64,000 nucleotides of DNA, from NCBI RefSeq assembly GCF_963675165.1, contig NC_087377.1, positions 1,637,501 to 1,701,500 of the forward strand. Direction: 5' to 3'. How positions within the stretch are numbered: the stretch's first letter is position 1; every line of letters starts with the position of its first letter. A program made the translations under genes and the position numbers. Below, piece after piece: positions 57,820 through 64,000 of this stretch. This DNA comes from Halichondria panicea (taxonomy: Eukaryota; Porifera; Demospongiae; Suberitida; Halichondriidae). The notes under the pieces are model-generated. The model was not told the origin of the DNA. It saw nothing but the letters and a program-made list of their open reading frames with translations, and ran no database searches.

Positions 57820-60800
57820 GAGGCTGGACACTGAACCAGATACACCCAGGTAAGCAATTTGTTGAATTGCATGTCCCACACACACACCCACCCACACACA
57901 CATACACACACACCATACAAACACCTACACACACACACCTACACACACACACATGCACACAGGAGACTGGACACTGTGCCAGATACACCCAGGTAAGCAA
58001 TTTGTTGAATTGCATGTCCCACACACACATGCACACACACCATACACACACCACACACACACACCTACACACATCACACAGCAGACTGGAAACTGAACCA
58101 GATACACCCACGTAAGCAATTTGTTGAATTGCATGTCACACACGCACACCTACCTACAAAATGTACCTATACCCACACACACACACATGCACACACTATT
58201 GTACATGCAGTGTTCAGGAGCAGCTGGCCAGGGATCTGTGGGAGGCTGTAGACAATAGGGATGTCAGCAAAGTGAGGTCCGTTTTGGGACAGGGGGCCAA
58301 CCCCAATCACCAGCTCTACTGGAGTGAGGAGTGGAGTGCCAATTATAGACCACTTCCAGTACACGAAGCATGCTACCAGGGCTACCTGGAGATCACTAGA
58401 GCACTCGTTAGTGGTGGAGCTGATATTGAGAAAGGTGATGGAATGTTGCGCAGGACTGCATTTCACTGGGCGTGTGGGGGAGGACATATGGAGACTGTGG
58501 TGTATTTATCACAAGAGATAAAATGTCGTATTGGTAAGTGTGTGTCAGTCGCGTAGTGTTCATAGCTAAAGGATTGAGCCCAACAAGAATGTTTTTATAG
58601 ACTGTTTAATTTCCTAGATTACAAAACATGCATGTGTTGATGTACATGTAGATTGTAATAATAATTATAAGACATGTTTTTTCAAGTAATTTCTAATTTC
58701 CCACAATCCTTGATACTGTGTACACGCACACTAATAACATAATTATCTCACCCAGCTGGGATAATTACTGACCAGCACGGAGAAGCTTAATACTGCATGA
58801 TGTATTTATTATCATAATTAACTTCATTTTGAATACTATACAAACCAATAATACATTTTAGTTGAGTTGTCATTGTGTGTGCATGTCATCACTACACTGA
58901 GGTTATATCACCACATACAGATGTGAGGGGCAAGATAAACCAAACACCACTGCACCTGGCTTGTGCGGGAGGAAGTATACAAGTAGTGAAATACCTTGTG
59001 GAGGTACTCAAGGTTGATGTTGGTGAGTCATTTTGTAGTGGGTACCGTTTCATTAGATCCTCTGATTGGAAATGTAAACAACTCGTGAATTAATCAGTGT
59101 ACCTGTATGTATCATCATGTAGTCATAATTATAATTATGGTAACTGTAATACAATACATACACGATACTAATATTATAATAATAGGCATCCTGTACTCGA
59201 TAAGTATCAATGCTGTCAGTACTACTACAAGATCTCTGTCCCTTACCTGTCCAGATGTGACTGATTATTTTGGCAAGACTCCTCTTGACTATGCAGTACA
59301 TTATAGGAGCACTGAAGTTGTTGAATATCTCCGGTCTCTACAACCCTCCACTCCTAAACCAGGTATGTGTCTCTAGAAATCCCATACCTAATTTCCACAA
59401 ACAGTGGTGTATGAAGCTTAAATTTGGTACACCAATAGAGCAAGCCATGCCGGTTTCATAGATACCTTCGTTGTTTTTGTAGGACAAATGGTTGTGGTAC
59501 AATTACATGTTTTGTAGACCCCCAATAATACCGGCGTGGAATGTGGAATGTACCAGGCATACAGTACATGGGGATGAAAGTGGATCAATATACCCCCCCC
59601 ATAATGTTAGGGATATCCCCCTGGCTAACTTTCCCCCACCCCCTAACATTTGCATTAGATACTACGTTCCTAGGGATTAATTATAGCAGTAAACCCAAGC
59701 CCGATTACTTAAAGTCCTGGTATACCGGTTATTTTAAGCCACAAAAAACGACAATGATACTATAGAATAGATAACAATAGATGCATGTACATAAGTCTGG
59801 TAACAATATAGATAAATGTACACAAGTGCTTGTTTAGATACTATACTTACTCTGTGCCTTTGACAAAGGTTTGCTCCCACTGTTTGGCTACAGGCCATTT
59901 AAATAACATGCAGTTGCTTCAGTATCGTTGAAGATTATTCATCAAGCCATCAGATAGGCTTCTGTTTATATTAGGCTCCTCTCCTATAATGACTGTGTGG
60001 AATTCAATCAACAATAATAACGTAACATTATACCTCTTCACCTCTTCGTCTTCTTGAGTGAAAGCAAAACAACGGCGAGAGGCATTAGCACAGCGCAGCG
60101 TACACCACTCGTTATGTCAAGTGGTTCTGACCTTTTGTGTACAGTCTATTGAAGTTGGTTTGTATGACTGTCAGATAACTATCTCATTCCTCCTCCAGTG
60201 ACCTCTGACCCTCTCTATGGTCAACAGACACCCAGTGCTGGCAATGAACAACCAGAAACAACTGGTAGGAGACTCTATTATAGCCCAACAATGATCATGT
60301 GCATGCCTACCCATCTACTATAGAACGAAGACCTTTCTACGGTGGCCATGAGCGCTACTAGTATTTCACCTTAGCTACTTGATAGTTCAACTACCTTAGC
60401 TACTTCGCAGTTGACCTTTGAACTGTATGTTAATTCTAATTAATGCTGCTGTAGCCATGCTCTACATAGCGACTAGAGATCAACAATGAGAGCTACATAT
60501 GTATACAGGTACTGAGGATTATCTGCAGCCAAGTCAGTTCTACCCTATGGGTAACAGCAATGCAAGACGAGAGTGCCACACTTGATTCATTTGGAAGTTA
60601 CATGTTATTTAGCAAATACAATACTAGATAGAGCTAGGATTAGGGGACCTCTTTCTCCTCTTCCCCCTCCCCCCTCTGGCCCCCAGACTAATGCAGTTTA
60701 AGTTGTCCACGTTTATATCTCTGTGTAGGTCTATGCCTAATCCCATCGCAACAAAATAATTCTGTACTATAGATACAATGAATCTGGCTCTCGTCTTGCA

Positions 60801-63800
60801 TTGCTGTTAGCATAATTATGTAGCTCTCATTATTGATCTAGTCGCTATGTAGAGTATGGCTACAGCAGCGTTAACATACATACAGTTCAAAGGTCAACTG
60901 CAAAGTAGCTAAGGTACTAGGGTGAACTATCAAGTAGCTAAGGTGAACTACTAGTTAGCGCTCAGGGCCACCGTACCTTTCGGTTATATACTGTGTTACA
61001 TGACTGGTTACTTGTACACCCTCATGCAGATACTCCAAATGGTTCCACACAACTTTCAACGGATGACCAAACCTTGTCAAGTGAGTAATAAGGGCATACA
61101 GTACATGGGGAGGAAAGTGGATCAATTTACCCCCCCCCCACATAATGTTAGGGACATCCCCCTGGCTCACTTTCCCCCACCCACTAACCTCTATAAAATT
61201 ATATGTGTATTCAATTACTACCTTGTATGATCGAGTATGCAAAGACAACGTGTATATAGCCACCCAGAATTCGATCACCTAAGAACACCTAATTAAACAA
61301 AAATTGTCTGAGAGTACATGCCCGTATAGTGTTCATTTTAACATTTCTGTGATTCTGATTATCTGTGAGTGTTATAGCTGAAGTCACGTATCATGTTATC
61401 ATGCACTAGCTAATAGCAGTATGTATTCATTTGGTGTTTCGCATTGTCAGCTTTGTCAACATTGCTGGTTGTGTTTGCAGGCACTCCATTGACTGAGGAA
61501 GACTCTGATGCTCTAGAAAAGCTGCTCCTAGACAAAAAAATCAAAAGATTTGTTAAAAGGACATATGAGGCAGTAGTCCACCACCTTCGTGAGGAGCTCG
61601 GACACGGGGAACTCGCCGACAACCTGAGAGCGAACCTCGACAAAGGTGGGTAGTAGTTGTAAGAGCCGTGGGTAGTAGTAGGTGGGTTGCTGTATTGAAG
61701 TTATACTCACCTGTGTTGAATATTGCATTGTACGAAGCCTCTCAAGATGAAAGGGGGTTATTTCACTTTAAATATACCGTTGATCTGGGTTTCTGAAAGA
61801 GACCTTTCAAACGATTATTTGAATAGCACGAAGGCATATTAACGTAATAACTGCCATGGTTATTAGTAGACCACATTTAATGATATTCGTACCTATTTGA
61901 TACCACAAATAACCACACTAAGTTATTAGGTTGACGGGTGGTGCATTAGGCTTCCCCATCGTGTATATGATATCAGTATTGGAAGTGTCATGTTGCGTGG
62001 TCTGCCTGAGGGCATCACTGATGCATGTTCATGTCGAAAGATTATTTTAAACGAAGGGCCTGCATGGGGTTATTTTATAGTTGAACATTTTTAGTACTGA
62101 GCTTTTCGAATGTGTCAATCCAAAACTTCGTCCGGGGATATAATTTGTTGCATGTGGCCAATGTAATAATAAACTTTGTTGATAACTGAATTTGAAAGAT
62201 CTCTTTCTAAGCTCTTAGAAAAAATAAAATTGAATCCACTATATATACCTGTAGTAGACTGTCGCTATTCCGGCTCTCTGAAGTACGGCCACCTCGATAT
62301 ACCGGCCATTTGGCTTGGCACAGAATGCTAGCTATAATTATGTTTACTGCACAAAACTCACCCTGAAGTACGGCCACTCGCTATTCCGTTTACCAGCCAG
62401 TGCTGTCTGTCCCAAACAAGGTTTTCAATGTAATTTTATACGTATATTACGGCCGGATATGACGTTTTGGGTGTGGTTTAGCAAATAAAATTGAATTACA
62501 CTTAAATAGAGAACAGAATGATTCATTATCCTACATTATCCTCGAGACAAGAACCGCAAAAGTAGTCATTAGATTCGAGGTATGGTCGTTTTTAAGCCGC
62601 GGCTATTTCCTGAGCTACAGCCACCTCGCTATTCCGGCCAAGCTGCATGGTCTAGAGGGTGACCGGATTAACGAGAGTCTACTGTACATTATATTCGGCT
62701 TCAGTCCAAATTGCCTGTGTATAGTTGTAATGTAAACTCTCAGTGCATGTCTGTACAATATCAATAACATAACGTGTTTGAGTGTATACAGTTTAATAAT
62801 TATTGCTCTTTCTTATATGCAGTGATTGGAGAGCAAAAGCGATATCTGAAGAAATTGGATGATCTGATGACTGACAAAGACACTATCTCCATGCAGTACC
62901 TCCGCCTCCTTCTTGTCGGGCCACCATTCGTGGGGAAAACAACAACTCTTGGCCGCTTACTGAAAGATATCGAAAACATTAGTTCTGCTGGAGACAAGGC
63001 AAAGCTACGCAGTACGCTACTCACCAATTGCCACCAAGTGGTCGCCTACATGAACAAAGATGCCACAGAATGGGTTTGTTCCAAAGACGTAGAAGAGGAA
63101 GCAAAGATTCTCTTTGGCTACATGTACAGTAGCAAGGTCGATGAAGTTCCGAGTGCCCCAACTGAGAAAAAGACAAAAACTGTCCCTGAAAGCGAAAAGC
63201 ACACAAGCATACCCAAGCCACTCTCTTATGAAAAGCCTCAGTCAAAGCCTCAAGAAGAAACACGCTCTGAAATACAAGAGAATGCTCACCAACAAAACAG
63301 GCTCATACCCATTAAAGCTAGATTACAAAAACTGATAAAGAACGGAAACTACTCTGAAATGGCCAAATGTCTCGGCAACACCTTGCTAAACATCAACGAT
63401 GTTGGAGGACAACCTGCCTTCCTAGAAATGCTACCAGCCCTATGTAATGGTCCGGCCATGTATCTAGTGTTCTTGGATCTAAGCAAGGAACTTGACGAAC
63501 CCTACGATATTCCCTTCAGTCGTGACGACACAGTCATTACTCCATTCAAAGCTGTACACACAGTGGAAGCCACAGTCTCTCAAATCCTCTCAGCAGTTGC
63601 CAGTATCCATCACGTCTCTCGAGAAGATGCCAAGTACAAAACCACCTCCAAATTGAGCGAGAAATTTGAAAAGTTCCAACAAGTTCATCCGGTAGCAGCT
63701 TTGATCGGTACTCACGTGGACAAGCTGGAGAATCCAAAAGAGAAAATCAAGCAGGTCAACGATGCTCTGAAAGCAACCACTCAAAAGTTTGCCGGGATTC

Positions 63801-64000
63801 TTGTATCACCTCCGCCAGATTCTGAATCTTCCTTTTTTGCCGTGGACAACTTTGCTGGAACGGAACAGTCTGACATTGCCCCGATTCGTGATTTCCTGAG
63901 CGATGTTTTTGCGTCTCATTTCAAGGATGCATCTCTGCCCATCAAACCGAAATGGCTCCTACTGGGCACACTACTGCGGATGGAGTACTCAATCGTGTCG
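56950..64000 (+). CDS. Ankyrin-repeat Roc-like GTPase gene, 3' end beyond window
   Basis: Fourteen exons: 56950-56972, 57213-57269, 57663-57692, 57820-57849, 57963-57992, 58082-58111, 58211-58533, 58921-59022, 59255-59362, 60199-60264, 60509-60550, 61030-61080, 61481-61645, 62823-64000. All have AG/GT borders, junction phases agree (2 up to the seventh exon, then 1), and the sum is 745 codons without a stop. Order: M-A-T-G-Q-D-S-G start; four R-L-E-T-E-P-D-T-P repeats; about four ankyrin repeats (residues ~68-245, e.g. T-P-L-H-L-A-C-A-G-G); polar linker; helical exon; then a GTPase with P-loop G-P-P-F-V-G-K-T (385-392), D-V-G-G-Q-P (545-550) and G-T-H-V-D-K-L (648-654). The D-x-G-G-Q and T-H-x-D motifs are typical of Roc domains of ROCO proteins; a COR domain would be expected next. 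The ~150 residues between the first two motifs include a Lys/Pro/Glu-rich insert. Likely a cytoplasmic signalling GTPase; the substrate is unknown. The start is chosen because it is the only ATG giving a phase-2 first exon. Confidence 0.85.
57349..57562. mobile_element. MITE, CAGGGTGTCATACAGG family, copy 2
   Basis: Starts CAGGGTGTCATACAGG and ends near CCTTATTGACACCACCTG. The interior shares TGACTGAGTG.CCATAGCTGG, GGTATTGAAATAACAGTTGACC and TTCTGGTTACTTTTC with 21174-21335. It carries ~50 bp of extra interior sequence. It lies in an intron of the ankyrin-GTPase gene just before the microexon array. Confidence 0.8.
57655..58140 (+). repeat. Tandem array of four 30-nt microexons with their introns
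   Basis: Four units of ~120-160 bp, each a (CA)-rich acceptor tract ending CACACAG, a 30-nt exon (GAGACTGGAAACTGAACC... type), and the same donor intron start GTAAGCAATTTGTTGAATT. Exons at 57663, 57820, 57963 and 58082. They differ by a few substitutions and all keep phase 2, so any number can be included without breaking the frame. Each encodes ten residues, R-L-E/D-T-E/V-P-D-I/T-P-R/S/T. Arrays of this kind arise by unequal exchange through the intronic CA tracts. Confidence 0.9.
59550..59660 (+). repeat. Short intronic repeat, copy 1 (partner at 61098-61190)
   Basis: GCATACAGTACATGGGG, AAAGTGGATCAAT, a C-tract, ATAATGTTAGGGA, ATCCCCCTGGCT and AACTTTCCCCCACCC recur in order at 61098-61190. 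The two halves (GGGG.GAAAGTGG and CTAACTTTCCCCC) are weakly inverted, so it is probably a MITE fragment. Both copies lie in introns of the GTPase gene. Confidence 0.75.
60338..60976. repeat. Local inverted repeat spanning one exon
   Basis: Left arm 60338-60585 and right arm ~60775-60976: TACGGTGGCC.TGAGCGCTA pairs with TAGCGCTCAGGGCCACCGTA, and GCTGCTGTAGCCAT, CTACATAGCGACTAGA and CAGCAATGCAAGACGAGAG pair similarly. The left arm contains exon 60509-60550 with its splice sites; the right arm has only about ten unrelated bases at that point. The ~190 bp loop is C/T-rich. Confidence 0.8.
61646..62822 (+). other. Long last intron in window
   Basis: 1.18 kb intron of the GTPase gene with donor GTGGGT and acceptor TTATATGCAG. 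Apart from the MITE at 62250-62687 it shows no coding signal. Confidence 0.7.
62250..62687. mobile_element. Candidate pogo/Tc1-type MITE
   Basis: The left end TGTAGTAGACTGTCGCTATTCCGG and the right end, reversed, TACAGTAGACTCTCGTTAATCCGG form inverted ends beside TA. Internal repeats of GTACGGCCACCTCG and CGCTATTCCGG occur at ~62286, 62366 and 62626. Ends of the type CAGTAGACTCTCG.TAATCCGG are, from memory, common in non-autonomous pogo-like elements. No ORF. Confidence 0.55.

Noticed and set aside
57702-58115. His-Thr-Pro repeat frame (plus) and Cys-Val repeat frame (minus)
   Set aside because: They read through CA-rich introns; the real coding signal here is the set of 30-nt exons.
59107-59376. 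89-codon frame starting in the intron before 59255
   Set aside because: It merely extends the ankyrin exon 59255-59362 backwards through intron sequence; the acceptor at 59254 and phase agreement define the exon.

Overview
The window is eukaryotic and almost certainly from an animal with a compact, AT-rich, intron-rich genome. Genes are made of short exons with GT..AG introns, often preceded by (CA)n tracts. AT-rich stretches are full of the motif ATAATTAT. Mobile elements and satellites are abundant. A demosponge such as Amphimedon is my best guess from texture and gene content (ankyrin/Roc-type GTPases, death domains, collagen-like pieces), but this is inference and no marker gene proves it. 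Nothing here looks bacterial or viral.

Layout. (1) 1-6.7 kb: repeats, a poly(A)-tailed retro-insertion, a foldback element, a decayed recombinase-like gene and two minisatellites. (2) 6.73-23.24 kb and 35.27-51.97 kb: the two arms of a giant imperfect inverted repeat, about 16.5 kb each with an axis near 29.3 kb. The arms carry matching fragments of an RRM RNA-binding gene family, a kinesin motor exon and a collagen-like gene, and differ by insertions of 0.16 to 2.9 kb. Because each arm serves as the empty site for the other, several insertions and their target-site duplications can be read directly. (3) 23.2-35.3 kb: the loop. It holds sulfotransferase-like and unidentified exons on the minus strand, three copies of a ~0.9 kb element with CCCTTTCC/CTCTTTCC ends, a 19-copy ~155 bp satellite with poly-C tracts, an intact piggyBac-type transposase reading frame at the palindrome axis, and a short-unit satellite. 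(4) 52-55.1 kb: a mosaic of gene pieces on the plus strand: a death-domain exon with a frame break, a sulfotransferase N-terminal exon, and a NAK-family (AAK1/BMP2K/GAK-like) kinase tail lacking the activation segment. (5) 56.95-64.0 kb: the best gene in the window, a 14-exon plus-strand gene running off the end. Every predicted exon junction keeps phase, giving 745 codons: a short N-terminus, four tandem copies of a 30-nt microexon, ankyrin repeats, a Ser/Thr-rich linker and a Roc-like GTPase domain.

The genes do not form one pathway. The unifying theme is structural: an inverted duplication with a transposase at its centre, whose arms and flanks are littered with exon fragments, and next to it an active-looking signalling-type gene in which a 10-residue exon has been multiplied. 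The main caveat is that a large inverted repeat at roughly 97% identity (hand-counted on one stretch) could also come from misjoined haplotypes in the assembly.
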